64,000 nt of DNA. Origin: Ktedonobacteria bacterium brp13. Lineage in GTDB: Bacteria > Chloroflexota > Ktedonobacteria > Ktedonobacterales > Ktedonobacteraceae. Of this stretch, positions 8,712 to 18,224 are shown piece by piece (the stretch's first letter is position 1; every line of letters starts with the position of its first letter). Location of the stretch: assembly GCA_015099395.1 (NCBI GenBank), contig AP024096.1, forward strand, positions 8,039,485-8,103,484, given 5' to 3'. The notes beneath the pieces are model-generated. The model was not told the DNA's origin. It made no database searches and saw only the letters and a list, made by a program, of their open reading frames with translations. The translations under genes and the position numbers were made by a program.

Positions 8712-9530
8712 TTAAGAGCGGATTGCGAACGGTGTACGGTAGTTGATGCCAGGGAAGGCGATGCTGACAGGTACATAGCTAAAGTTGTTGCCGGGCGTGG
8801 GACTCAAATAGCCTGCCTGCTCAACAATGGCTGGAGTATCGGCTACCCGTGCGACCAGCACTGGTGAATAGGCACGGTCGTTGGCCAGTTCATAACCAGG
8901 AAGATTGAATTCATCACCGACGATGCGTCCAAGTACACGATGTTCACCTTCAACGACTGCGATCTGTGCAAGGTTCTGTGCTAAGTGCGCATGATTTTGC
9001 TGGGCTAATTCAAAGACACCTGCCAGGAAAGCCGCATCAAAGACGCCTTCTAATTGTTGTTGTGTCTGGATAACATTGTGTATACTGGTAAACGTCTCGG
9101 CACCATCTGGAAAACTGAAGGTACTCGTCAGAGAAAGCGCTCCTAGCGACTCAAAGAACTGTTCGTGAATCTGTTCTTCAACCAGCGCTGCTTGCAGATA
9201 AGAGAGCTGAGTAGTATTGAGACCCAGTACTGTCGCGTTGGCAATCGCATTGCTATAGAAGGTTACAGCAAGCCGCTCTGCGGTAATGGCGATATCTAAG
9301 ATTTTTGAAGGTGAAGTATACCTTCCACTATGCGTCTCAGGAGTCTGCATTGTTGCCCCGTGAGCCTGGACTATCCCTGATGAGGTAAGCGTGGAGGTGC
9401 TTAATGTTGCTCCAGCAACAATACCAGCGACAGCACCTTTCAGCACCTTGCGGCGAGGATGAGGCGTGTAAAATGATGCAAGCAGATTACTCGTTGCTGT
9501 CTCAAGCTGCTTTTCGTCGTTGCTCTTCAT
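8712..9530 (-). CDS. Ferritin-like domain protein with twin-arginine-type signal
   Basis: 272 residues. Residues 23-55 look like a Tat signal: HPRRKVLKG, then a hydrophobic Gly/Ala/Thr-rich stretch, so the protein is probably exported folded. The mature part is a four-helix ferritin-like domain (Ferritin_2 type) with carboxylate/His motifs such as ITAERLAVTFYSNA and VEEQIHEQFFESLG that could bind a di-iron centre. The start at 9530 is preceded by AAGGA; the frame continues upstream for 34 codons without a good ribosome site. It stands alone between a convergent regulator and an unrelated gene. Whether it is an oxidoreductase or a stress protein cannot be told. Confidence 0.82.
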   Translation of the reverse strand: MKSNDEKQLETATSNLLASFYTPHPRRKVLKGAVAGIVAGATLSTSTLTSSGIVQAHGATMQTPETHSGRYTSPSKILDIAITAERLAVTFYSNAIANATVLGLNTTQLSYLQAALVEEQIHEQFFESLGALSLTSTFSFPDGAETFTSIHNVIQTQQQLEGVFDAAFLAGVFELAQQNHAHLAQNLAQIAVVEGEHRVLGRIVGDEFNLPGYELANDRAYSPVLVARVADTPAIVEQAGYLSPTPGNNFSYVPVSIAFPGINYRTPFAIRS

Positions 9531-9740
9531 AAGATATGTGTGTCCTTTCTCAAGAGCGGTATGATCCTGGAAATGAGACTGTTTACGTAATGGTCTCATC
9601 TCCAGAATAAACATGCGCCAAAATGTGGACACAAACCATCTGGCTACCTATTTTTACTTCATCATCTTATGTATGTGGGGCTACATTTAATGCAATATGA
9701 AGGAATCATCTTCTCTTTGATACTTGTAAATGGGGAGCAG

Positions 9741-10670
9741 TTATCTCCTGTATTTTTGCAAAGTAGCCTGTATCTCTTGATCATCGTAGGGAATATTTTC
9801 TTGTATCCAGAGAATTCTTTCCAGCAAGGGGTTGTCTTGATCTTGTAGCTCTGTGAGCAAGAAACGTTTGTAGACCTGTAAGAAGTGGTTCTCCCATTCC
9901 AATGCTCTGGCACAAAGGCTTTTGAGTTGCACTCTTGCGGATAGTTCGTCTGGAACAAGATAGTTCCAACGTTCGCGACAAAGAGCATAGGTCTCTTCAA
10001 TAAATGAACTCCATTCGTCTCCTATCAATTGTCGATATACAGCATAGCACTCATATTTATTGCTGATGTATTGTTGTGCTTCGAGTGCTATCCGTGCTGT
10101 TGCCATCCAGCCTGTGACGCGGATAAGGTTGCGGGTTGAGTTGCGTTCGATGCCATTTGTCGTAATGACTTTACGATTGTCATACCCATAAAACTCTCCA
10201 TGGAGATCTGGATACGTAATGGGCCATTGTACGATGCGTGGGCGTTGAAAGACCGTGTTGAGTAGCCAGTAGCAAGCGTGCATGCGATCTCGTGTCCACT
10301 GTTCAATCGAAATGAGAGGGACTTGCGCAAGAATATCATCCCCATAGAGCAAGCGGCTTGCTTTCACTATCGGTACAACGCCTTGTGTCAGGCTTGCCTC
10401 GTCTTGAATAGAGATATCCAACTCTCTCTTACTGAGCTTTGTACAAGCATCAACTACTTGCCGCACACGTTCATGTACCGTCTTTTCTTTATAGATAATG
10501 TGCAAGTCTATATCGCTTGTAGTGACTGCTGTATTATTCGCGAGGCTGCCTTCTAAATAGTATGCTCGAATCGCTTCTGGAAAGGCTGCTTCAAATAAGG
10601 TAATTACTGCTATGATATCTTCATCAAACTCTTTGCTGCCTGTTGTATAAGTAAGCGTGAGTGGATTCAA
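9741..10670 (-). CDS. Nucleotidyltransferase-fold protein (aminoglycoside-adenylyltransferase-like)
   Basis: The N-terminal half carries the polymerase-beta-like nucleotidyltransferase signature: GS (residues 41-42 of EGSLANNTAVTTSDIDLHIIY) and, 11 residues on, Asp53-x-Asp55, the metal-binding pair. The C-terminal half is helical, as in antibiotic-modifying adenylyltransferases, but the substrate is unknown. The TTG at 10670 was chosen because AGGAAGGAG lies just upstream and it avoids overlapping the dehydratase gene; 309 residues result. A GTG at 10784 with a weaker GGAGT site would add 38 residues and overlap the neighbour by 58 bp. The true start is open. Confidence 0.75.
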   Translation of the reverse strand: MNPLTLTYTTGSKEFDEDIIAVITLFEAAFPEAIRAYYLEGSLANNTAVTTSDIDLHIIYKEKTVHERVRQVVDACTKLSKRELDISIQDEASLTQGVVPIVKASRLLYGDDILAQVPLISIEQWTRDRMHACYWLLNTVFQRPRIVQWPITYPDLHGEFYGYDNRKVITTNGIERNSTRNLIRVTGWMATARIALEAQQYISNKYECYAVYRQLIGDEWSSFIEETYALCRERWNYLVPDELSARVQLKSLCARALEWENHFLQVYKRFLLTELQDQDNPLLERILWIQENIPYDDQEIQATLQKYRR

Positions 10671-10726
10671 TAGGACTCCTTCCTCACCGTAGCTTTCATA
10701 TTCTACGAGATGTTTGCTCCGAAAAG

Positions 10727-11674
10727 TTATATGTGTGTTTGATAGCCCGACTCTATCTGCGCCAGACTGGTATTTGCTCCGCACAAGATGACTCCAACTC
10801 GCTCATCGTGTTGTGGCTGATATTGACCAGAGAGTAGGGCTGCCAGTGCGGTTGCTCCGCCTGGCTCTACGATCATGCGTAGATTTTCCCAGAGTCTACG
10901 CTGAGCGTCACGGATGGCATCATCGGTGACAAGCAGAACCTTTTCAACATAATGTGTCGCGATCTCGAAGGTCAGTGTACCGACTCTGTGCGCTCCCAGT
11001 GCATCGGCTGCGATGCCACCTACTTCGACATCTGTAGGTGCACCGACCTCAAGTGCTGTGTGCAACGTCGGAGCGCGCTCTGGCTCGACGCCAATCACAC
11101 GTACCTCGTTGCCAAACCAGGCAGCGATTCCTCCGATTAATCCTCCTCCGCCAACTGCCACCAGTAGCGTGTCCAGCTCTGAAACTTGTCTGGCTATCTC
11201 TCGTCCTAGCGTTCCTTGACCGGTCACCACCTCAGGCTGATTATAGGCATGAATTGTGAGTGCACCGCTCTGTGCAGCACGTGCTTCACTGGCTATGAGG
11301 GCCTCGGCATAATTCGCACCAACCATCCTGACCTGTGCGCCATAACTGCGTAAGCGTTCAACCTTCACTATTGGACACGATTCTGGCACAAAGATCTCTG
11401 CATGATATCCCAACTGTTGCGCTGCATAGGCAACGGCAGCTCCGTGATTACCACCGGAGGCTGCGATAATACCGCTGGCAGGGATTGATTGTGCGAGCAT
11501 ACGGTTAAAGGCTCCACGAGCCTTAAATGAGCCTGTGTGTTGGAATTGCTCCAGTTTGAGTATGACCTGTGCATCAATTTCCCATGCCTGACGCTCTAAC
11601 TGCATGATTGGTGTTTGACGTACATAGCCACCTATTCGTTGCGCGGCATGTTCGATATCTATTCGTGAAATCAC
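10727..11674 (-). CDS. PLP-dependent threonine/serine dehydratase family protein
   Basis: 315 residues with the fold-type II PLP core only and no C-terminal regulatory domain. Lys51 in TGSFKARGA is the Schiff-base lysine, SGGNHGAAVA binds the substrate carboxylate, and GGGGLIGGIAAWF binds the cofactor phosphate. These features fit catabolic-type threonine or serine dehydratases, including related hydroxy-amino-acid dehydratases and racemases. The start codon ATG encodes MISRIDIEHAA, the usual family beginning. The nucleotidyltransferase gene lies directly downstream. The exact amino acid used cannot be fixed without a phylogeny. Confidence 0.88.
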   Translation of the reverse strand: MISRIDIEHAAQRIGGYVRQTPIMQLERQAWEIDAQVILKLEQFQHTGSFKARGAFNRMLAQSIPASGIIAASGGNHGAAVAYAAQQLGYHAEIFVPESCPIVKVERLRSYGAQVRMVGANYAEALIASEARAAQSGALTIHAYNQPEVVTGQGTLGREIARQVSELDTLLVAVGGGGLIGGIAAWFGNEVRVIGVEPERAPTLHTALEVGAPTDVEVGGIAADALGAHRVGTLTFEIATHYVEKVLLVTDDAIRDAQRRLWENLRMIVEPGGATALAALLSGQYQPQHDERVGVILCGANTSLAQIESGYQTHI

Positions 11675-11943
11675 TGTGTCGTCTCCTCATTTATGCTTAT
11701 AAGCGCGGCTTCTATAAAACTCTGTTTTGTTAGTACTCCCTGTCTCCTTATTTTGCTGGCAATATATTACTTCTTTACAAGGAGTGCATAAAGATGGTAC
11801 ATATGACACTCATTGTTCTACTGAGTAGTTCCCTATACTACAGTTATACATGCACTTATTCTTATTCATAATTCATAGCAACATTCATGTGATATTGTTG
11901 CTTAGAAAGATACGAACAAGGATTATGGGAAGGAGCCAGGATT

Positions 11944-14900
11944 ATGATATCACACCGAAACCAATGTTTTCGTTGTCAGGTATCCTTGCCGGAACAGATT
12001 GGCCCTGATTGTCCACGTTGTGGCTACCCGCTCGATGCTGTGAGGGAAGAGCAGTATTTGCGCACCTCACTCTACCACTTTCAACAAGAGCTGCGCTATC
12101 GCGGTGGTCGACTGCCGATAGTACAATTGCAGCATCTCTATGATGATCGGTTGCATCAGCTTTTTGGGAATCGTGAGGCAGCAGCACACCAGGATGCACT
12201 TGCTCATAGCACCTCTGCTACAGCTATAAGTCCTGGAGCTGCTACAGAACGTTCGAACGTACCACAACCGCTACGTTCTACAACAACGCCGATCTCCAGA
12301 GCGAACTCTCCTGTTTCAGTGGATGCCTCTAATCATGCTGCTACGCCGCCACCGCAGGCGCAATCTGCGTTGTCGCTACGTTCTTTTTTCTCAGATCAGG
12401 CTATCAATATTGTAGCGACACTGGGAGCCTTTTTGATTTTGATCGGTTCACTGAGTTTTATTGTGACGACACAAGATCTACAGCTGGCTTTTCTCGTGTT
12501 ATTGGGTGTGCATGCTCTCTTTGGGGTGACCGGCGCACTATCTTTTTGTGTACAGCGGCTACGTATTGTCTCTGTCATCTACACTGCTATCTTCGCGCTC
12601 CAGGTACCGTTGGTCGGCTATGCCGCGCTACGTCTGGTGGATAATAATGTGGCTCATCCACCAATAGCGATCCTGATTATGTTGGCGTCGTTATATGCGA
12701 CGGTAGCGTATGGAGCATTGGCTGTCTACCAGCGCTTTAAGCCCTTTGGCTATCTGGCTGGCTTCTCTTTGCTTATAGCAGTAGTGACCATCCCATTTGT
12801 GTTGCTGCTTCCGTACTATTGGAGCTGCTGTGAGTTTTTGCTTTGTGCGCTACCCTTGCTTCTGTGTGTACGCCCGCGTGATGCCCTTCCATCGAGAGAG
12901 CATGTGCGCTGGGAGCCTTTGCGCGAGCCGGGTTTCATTTTGCACTGGGTCTTGCTAGCTATCGGGTTGCTCTTTTTCATGGTTGTGTTGGTCCCCTCTC
13001 TTCAGGCTTCCTCGTTTGCGACTGCTGTGCCCTATGATGCTGGACTGCGCTTTTCGATCGTGGTAATGTTTGCTTTGTTGATTGGTTGGGTCGTCTTATA
13101 TGCACGACGTGCAGTCTCCTATGGATGGCTGAGCACTCTTCCGTATCTGGTGACCTGTTTTGTGTGCGCGCTGGTCTATCTCTGTCGGTTACCTTTTACT
13201 GCTTATATTCTGGCTCTGGCATTCTGTGTCGTGGTGGCATATATCTTGCGTTGGCGTGCTACAAGTGTGCTGCGCAGGGTGCCTGGTTTGTCAGGACAGA
13301 TGGTGGTACTTGCTCTGATTATTAGTGTTAGCTTGCCTTTCATTATCGATCCTGCGCTGCTCTGGCATCTTATTGAGCGTACCTATGCTCCGAATTTATT
13401 CCATGCCGAAGTTTTGCATGGCCTGCTGCCTGTGAACGTTGGTGTCTTACTGCTCTGTGGTCTGTTATTGCTGCGCGAGTGCTGGTGGGGTTCGCTTGAG
13501 CGGGAGCATGTGCAGGAGCGATCTGCGTATCGCTGGTGGTGCTTGCTGGCGGCTTTTATATTGAGCTATGCCTATGGCATGCTTCTTGTCCAGAGCAGGA
13601 TTGCACCTGTGTGGGGAGTGAGTGGCCTGGCACTTGCCTGTGTTCTGCTCACTGTAGTGCTCTATCGCGCCTCTGCTGGTTGGCATCTGCAAAGCGCGAC
13701 ATGGGCACTTGCAATGGCTCTCGTATCCCTGGGACTTGCGTTGCTCCTACCTTCTGAATACCTGATTGCTCTCTTGTTATTCTATGCGGTCTGTTCTTAT
13801 GTGCTGGCCTGCTACCTGGGTATTCCTGTTGGTCTTATTGTTGCTGTCGCCTTTGCTCTGGCTGCAATTCCCGCTTTGTTGCTGCATATAACACTCTTCT
13901 GTATTCTCGCTTTGTGCTTGCCACTCGGCTCTCTTGGTTATGTACTCTGGCTGCAACGTACAGGACAGACGACTACCGACCGCTTGTTATTGCCGTCTGT
14001 CGTCATGGGCGTTTTCTATAGTGCTGTGTTGCTCGGCTTCCTGTGTGCACATAGTACCGGGTTCTTCTTCACTCAGGTACCTGTACTGGCCTGGGAGATG
14101 GTGGCGTTGGCAGCTGCATGGTTCCTGCTGGGTCTGGTGGCACATTCGCGTACAGTGATCTGGTTGGCTTTTCTTTTTGCTCTCCCGATCTTGTATTGTT
14201 CGCTGTTCCTTTTCTGGGTTATGGTACTGAGTGCCGGGTTTACTTTGCTACTGGGTTGGGTGCTTAACCGTTGGCTGGGCCTGCAGTGGGGCGTGCCGTT
14301 TGCTGTACTTTCTGTCTGTGCGATGGGGTTACTGGGTGTGCAGGGGTTGGCATATAGTAGGGTTGGTCCGTTTCCGACGGCGATCCCGCTGGTGCTTATT
14401 GTGTATGCGCTGGTTCTGTATGGCCTCTCACTGCAAGCACGTCTGCGCGCAGGACTGGTGCTGATGGTTGTTTTTATGCTGGCTGGTGCGGTATCGTTAA
14501 CGCATAGTGTCTCCTGTCCCTCGTCAGATGTAGCATATCCATTAGCAGTGTCTGTTGCTTGTTCGACTTACTCTATACAGATCATTTACTGGTTAGTGGG
14601 ATTGATCACTGGTTGTGTGTTGTGTGGTCTCGTCAGCCTGCGTGTGATCCGGCATGGCAAGCAGCAGGATATGTTGCCGTGGGGGTATGCCTGTTATGTC
14701 TGTGCGGGTGGAGTGGGGATTGTCACTCTGATACAGGTTATCACCGCGCCAATCTTTAATGCTCAGCTTACCGTCGCACTATTGCTGTTCCTGACGTTGT
14801 TAACGTGTATTGTGATGCTCGTAGAGCGCCTGCCAGAGTTATTGGTGCTCGCTGTTGCACTTGCTGTCTGGGCAATTTTATGCGCGCCAGTGTCATATGA

Positions 14901-15702
14901 GTGGCATGTGCTGCTCGCTTCCCTGGTGTTTGTGCTCACTTTTGCGCAGAGGTATCTCTGGCGTCGCCTTTATGGGTATAATCGTTCGCTCGACCCTGAT
15001 ATGCTCTCTTCGGTACTGGCATTGTTAGGGCAATGTATTGTGCTGGTAGTGGTGCTGGTTCATGATGGTCTGTTTCTTACGAATGCTATCCCGGCGGCTG
15101 CTTTGCAGTTGCGTGTTGTGACGCTAGCTGTACTGGGCGGCCTCTTGCTCTGGCTGGCATACTTACAGAAAGCGCCATCTGCTGAGCGCTCGTTAGATCG
15201 CTGGTATTGTCTGTACATGGCACTATTCATACTCTCCTGGATTCCGACGGTTGAGTGTTATGCGTGGCAGATAACTGATTCTTCGGTGCTCTACATCTGT
15301 CCCGCACTTTGTTTGTTGGTGTTATCGTGGTTGATTGTACGTCACGAGCAATGGGTCAGTGCCTATAGATGGAGTCAGGCCTGTGCATTGCTTGGAGCCT
15401 CTCTGTTGCTAGGCCCAACATTCTTCTTGAGTTTTACCCAGCAAGCTGTGCAGTCGTCACTTATTCTAGGTGGCGAGGCGCTAGCACTTTTAGCCTGCAG
15501 CTTTTTGCTGCGGCAGCGTATTCTGTTGCTGTGCGGTATCGCAACAGTGGTTGTAGCTGCTATTCATCTCTTATTCCTACCGGCTCTGGGCATCCCAGCG
15601 TTCCTGGCTTTATCACTGACAGGGATCCTCCTGCTCGGTATTGCCACGCTTCTACTATTGATCCGTCCACGCCTGACAGCATTATGGAGTGATATGGATT
15701 AG
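11944..15702 (+). CDS. Giant multi-pass membrane protein with N-terminal zinc ribbon
   Basis: 1252 residues. It begins with a zinc ribbon (Cys8-x2-Cys11 and Cys23-x2-Cys26 within CFRCQVSLPE...CPRCGYPLD), then about 100 soluble residues with a low-complexity Ala/Thr/Pro stretch, and then close to 1,100 residues made almost only of hydrophobic helices, roughly thirty membrane spans. Many Leu, Val, Cys and Trp residues occur in the spans and I see no transporter or enzyme motif. The ATG follows GGAAGGAG. Large zinc-ribbon membrane proteins of this kind occur in Actinobacteria and Chloroflexota without known function, some near DUF2157-type families. It is alone on its strand. Confidence 0.8.
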   Translation: MISHRNQCFRCQVSLPEQIGPDCPRCGYPLDAVREEQYLRTSLYHFQQELRYRGGRLPIVQLQHLYDDRLHQLFGNREAAAHQDALAHSTSATAISPGAATERSNVPQPLRSTTTPISRANSPVSVDASNHAATPPPQAQSALSLRSFFSDQAINIVATLGAFLILIGSLSFIVTTQDLQLAFLVLLGVHALFGVTGALSFCVQRLRIVSVIYTAIFALQVPLVGYAALRLVDNNVAHPPIAILIMLASLYATVAYGALAVYQRFKPFGYLAGFSLLIAVVTIPFVLLLPYYWSCCEFLLCALPLLLCVRPRDALPSREHVRWEPLREPGFILHWVLLAIGLLFFMVVLVPSLQASSFATAVPYDAGLRFSIVVMFALLIGWVVLYARRAVSYGWLSTLPYLVTCFVCALVYLCRLPFTAYILALAFCVVVAYILRWRATSVLRRVPGLSGQMVVLALIISVSLPFIIDPALLWHLIERTYAPNLFHAEVLHGLLPVNVGVLLLCGLLLLRECWWGSLEREHVQERSAYRWWCLLAAFILSYAYGMLLVQSRIAPVWGVSGLALACVLLTVVLYRASAGWHLQSATWALAMALVSLGLALLLPSEYLIALLLFYAVCSYVLACYLGIPVGLIVAVAFALAAIPALLLHITLFCILALCLPLGSLGYVLWLQRTGQTTTDRLLLPSVVMGVFYSAVLLGFLCAHSTGFFFTQVPVLAWEMVALAAAWFLLGLVAHSRTVIWLAFLFALPILYCSLFLFWVMVLSAGFTLLLGWVLNRWLGLQWGVPFAVLSVCAMGLLGVQGLAYSRVGPFPTAIPLVLIVYALVLYGLSLQARLRAGLVLMVVFMLAGAVSLTHSVSCPSSDVAYPLAVSVACSTYSIQIIYWLVGLITGCVLCGLVSLRVIRHGKQQDMLPWGYACYVCAGGVGIVTLIQVITAPIFNAQLTVALLLFLTLLTCIVMLVERLPELLVLAVALAVWAILCAPVSYEWHVLLASLVFVLTFAQRYLWRRLYGYNRSLDPDMLSSVLALLGQCIVLVVVLVHDGLFLTNAIPAAALQLRVVTLAVLGGLLLWLAYLQKAPSAERSLDRWYCLYMALFILSWIPTVECYAWQITDSSVLYICPALCLLVLSWLIVRHEQWVSAYRWSQACALLGASLLLGPTFFLSFTQQAVQSSLILGGEALALLACSFLLRQRILLLCGIATVVVAAIHLLFLPALGIPAFLALSLTGILLLGIATLLLLIRPRLTALWSDMD

Positions 15703-16144
15703 TTGAGGTAGCAAGATTGCCTGAACAAGAAGAAAGTGCAAGAGATATGTATCTCCCTTTATAGTGGATATGGGTCTCTTTTTATGTAAAAAAGGCATCT
15801 TTTTCCGCTTCACTCCTCTCGTTTGAGAATATATATGTGTGAGGTTTATGCTGAAGAAGATAGACTTGTCGGGTAAATGGTATGAATTTTTGTTGGTTGT
15901 GATATGATATTGGCGTATATTTTGAGCGGGCTATGCGTCAGATAAGGTCTCTACCACCGCCTTTTTCTATGTGAGCAAAAGTAGTGAGAAGCAATATTAT
16001 GTGTATGTGGGAGGTATCTTGCTGTATATTCTAAATAGTAACATAAGAAGAGTGAAAAAAGTTTGTGGGTGGTAGGTTTTTTAGTTGGACGTCATCGTTA
16101 GCTCACAAGATTTATAAGGAGCTTATTTGGGAAGGCAGGGAGTT
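15703..16144. other. Intergenic region, mostly promoter-like AT-rich sequence
   Basis: No gene was seen. A weak hairpin (AAGAGA near 15739 pairing with TCTCTT near 15775, followed by a short T-run) may end the giant membrane protein gene. The rest is AT-rich and presumably holds the promoter of the acidic protein gene. Confidence 0.4.
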
Positions 16145-17011
16145 ATGGAGATTTCACTGCGGCTGGACACGCTAGGCATCATAGAGATTCGTTATCTGCG
16201 TGGACGTGAACGGTATCGAGACTGGCCTCAGTTTCAACTGTTGGGCGCGTCGCGCCAGGCACGAGTGATTGCCTATTTTACGAAGGATGTAGCTGAACAG
16301 TTGCATCAGCAGATTGCGATGATTGAAGCTGCTCTGGGTCTGGATACCGAAGATAGTGACGATGATGATGCTGATGATCTTGAGTCGTCGGTCGTTACCC
16401 ACGACGAGAGCGAACATGAGCACGATCATGACCATGAACCAGAAGAAGAGATGAAGGCGGCTGAACGTGAGAACAGTGCTTTCTCGCCGGCTTTTGCACA
16501 GGCGCTAAGACAGTTAAACGAATTGGCTCGTCAGCGTCTACCAGATGGGAATACTAGTGGTACGCCGAGTAGCACCGAATTAACGCAGGAGATGGATCCT
16601 GATAGCGATGAGGATGCATTGGAGCAGTTACAGGATGCCTTTATCCAGATGATGGAGGTAGTCCGCGAACTGGCCGAAGAGATGTCTACGGATGCGTTGA
16701 AGGTGACTGGTCGTTTCAAATGCGCACGCACTAATATCGAGTTTATTCCACGCGCAACTGATGACGACGACGATGATGATGATGACGACGATGATGATGA
16801 TCAGGCATTAGAACTGCCTACTGACGATGGCTTGATGACGCTGGAAGAGGTGGAACTGGTAATGGTCTTGCAGCTCTTTGAGGAGGGACGTTCCCGTCCA
16901 GAGGATCTACCCGCTGTTGAGCTACAACTGGACGTCGACGATTTTGAGCATCTCCATGAGACGCTAGATATTGCGTTGGAACGAGATCGCCGCAGCCGTC
17001 GTCGTCGCTGA
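16145..17011 (+). CDS. Highly acidic protein with a poly-aspartate run
   Basis: 288 residues; family not recognised. The first 75 residues look folded (ISLRLDTLGIIEIRYLRGRE). After that come several acidic low-complexity stretches: one mixing Asp, Glu and His near residues 73-105 and a run of about fifteen consecutive Asp near residue 210, encoded by GAT/GAC repeats prone to slippage. Short ordered segments lie between them. The C-terminus is suddenly basic (RDRRSRRRR). The ATG at 16145 was chosen; a TTG at 16127 with an AAGGAG site is a real alternative adding six residues. Metal or nucleic-acid-protein binding is possible but not shown. Confidence 0.7.
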   Translation: MEISLRLDTLGIIEIRYLRGRERYRDWPQFQLLGASRQARVIAYFTKDVAEQLHQQIAMIEAALGLDTEDSDDDDADDLESSVVTHDESEHEHDHDHEPEEEMKAAERENSAFSPAFAQALRQLNELARQRLPDGNTSGTPSSTELTQEMDPDSDEDALEQLQDAFIQMMEVVRELAEEMSTDALKVTGRFKCARTNIEFIPRATDDDDDDDDDDDDDDQALELPTDDGLMTLEEVELVMVLQLFEEGRSRPEDLPAVELQLDVDDFEHLHETLDIALERDRRSRRRR

Positions 17012-17047
17012 TCAATCAATCATTTTCCCATATTCGCTTCTTGAAGC

Positions 17048-17095
17048 ACCGGCTTTCATGTACTCAGGTAGATAGAGGAGTGCATGGAGGCCGGT
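17048..17095 (+). terminator. Hairpin between two converging genes
   Basis: ACCGGCtttCATG pairs with CATGgagGCCGGT and is followed by TTTGTT. It lies between the stop of the acidic protein (17011) and the stop of the minus-strand lipoprotein gene (17106), and may serve both. Confidence 0.65.
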
Positions 17096-17105
17096 TTTGT
17101 TATGG

Positions 17106-18212
17106 TTATGGTTGCAAGACTCCAAGCTGATCTTTTGCGGACTCTGTAAACCAGAGTGCATTGTGCTGATCAATAACCAGACCTAGCGGAGTGACATTCC
17201 CCGTAGGTATCGTATAGTACTGAAACTTTTTGCTTTGCGGGTTGAAGCGCGCAATTGCGTTGGCCGCAGGGACAGTGACCCATATCGCATTGGTCGGGGA
17301 GATAGAGATTCCATACATACCACTGATACCTCCGTCGTTGGCAGTGGCGTGATAGGAGGCAAACGTTCCAGTCTGTGGATTGAACTGTACCAGGACAGAA
17401 GCATTAAAGGTAGTTAGCCAGAGTTGGCCAGTGCTAGCACTTGTGACCTCCATAAATGAGGTATACGGTTGTGGGTCACTATACATATGCAGTGCTCCAG
17501 TCTGTGGATCGAGACGCCCGATAGCATCTTTGCCTGCCTCGGTAAACCAGACCATGTTGTCCTTATCGATGGTGATTCCATAAGGGTTGATCTGTTGAAC
17601 AGTGCGTGGTGAACTGAGTGGATAATGCGTGAACTTGCCGCTCTTCGTATCTAGTTTGCCGATTGCGTCGGCATTCATTTCGGTAAACCAGACATTGCCC
17701 TGCGCATCAATTGCGAGTTCGTTGGGCGCTAGAGGCAGTTTAAGTGTTTGCTTGCTGTTGTTTGGATCGGGGGTACTGATTGAAGGGAGTGCATAGGTTG
17801 TAAAGTGGTTGCTGCGGGGATCATAATGCCCTATATAGTTCGCGTACTGTTCGGCGAACCAGATTGAGTTATCAGCGGCAACGGCGACTCCCATGATGCC
17901 GTATTGACCATGTGGTGTAGGAAACTGATGAAATGTCTTGCTGACAGGATCAAACTCGGTCAGATAGTTATGACCCATCTCACCAAACCAGATATGCTGC
18001 TGGTGATCGATCGCCGGGCGCATGATACCACTCTTGCTTTGTGGTAGGGCATATTCATGAAACGTACCGTCAGGCTGTGAGACTTGCGTCTGTGGTGACT
18101 GGTTCATAGCTGCTGTATTTGTAGTATGCGATGCGCTGCCGCCGTTACTACAAGCGAACAGCGCAAAGGAGAGGCAGAGAAGAACAAAGATCGTTTTTAA
18201 ACGCTTGCACAT
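17106..18212 (-). CDS. Beta-propeller lipoprotein, virginiamycin B lyase-like
   Basis: 368 residues. The N-terminus is a lipoprotein signal (hydrophobic stretch, then LFAC with Cys21 as the lipid-modified residue), so the protein is anchored outside the cell membrane. The rest consists of about seven repeats containing NxVWFTEMxAxxIGKLDxxSGKFxxY-like units, the pattern of the Vgb/streptogramin-lyase propeller and related NHL/SMP-30 propellers. Most such proteins are not antibiotic lyases, so resistance should not be assumed. It starts 12 bp after the mtaB stop on the same strand and may be cotranscribed with it. Confidence 0.85.
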   Translation of the reverse strand: MCKRLKTIFVLLCLSFALFACSNGGSASHTTNTAAMNQSPQTQVSQPDGTFHEYALPQSKSGIMRPAIDHQQHIWFGEMGHNYLTEFDPVSKTFHQFPTPHGQYGIMGVAVAADNSIWFAEQYANYIGHYDPRSNHFTTYALPSISTPDPNNSKQTLKLPLAPNELAIDAQGNVWFTEMNADAIGKLDTKSGKFTHYPLSSPRTVQQINPYGITIDKDNMVWFTEAGKDAIGRLDPQTGALHMYSDPQPYTSFMEVTSASTGQLWLTTFNASVLVQFNPQTGTFASYHATANDGGISGMYGISISPTNAIWVTVPAANAIARFNPQSKKFQYYTIPTGNVTPLGLVIDQHNALWFTESAKDQLGVLQP

Positions 18213-18224
18213 GGTTATTTCGCT

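Noticed and set aside
9662-10000. 112-codon minus-strand frame near the end of the nucleotidyltransferase gene
   Set aside because: It overlaps that gene in another frame, is rich in unusual residues and has no supporting site.
17106-18212. Naming the propeller lipoprotein a streptogramin resistance lyase
   Set aside because: The repeat pattern fits the Vgb family, but most lipoprotein propellers of this type have no such activity and there is no resistance context.
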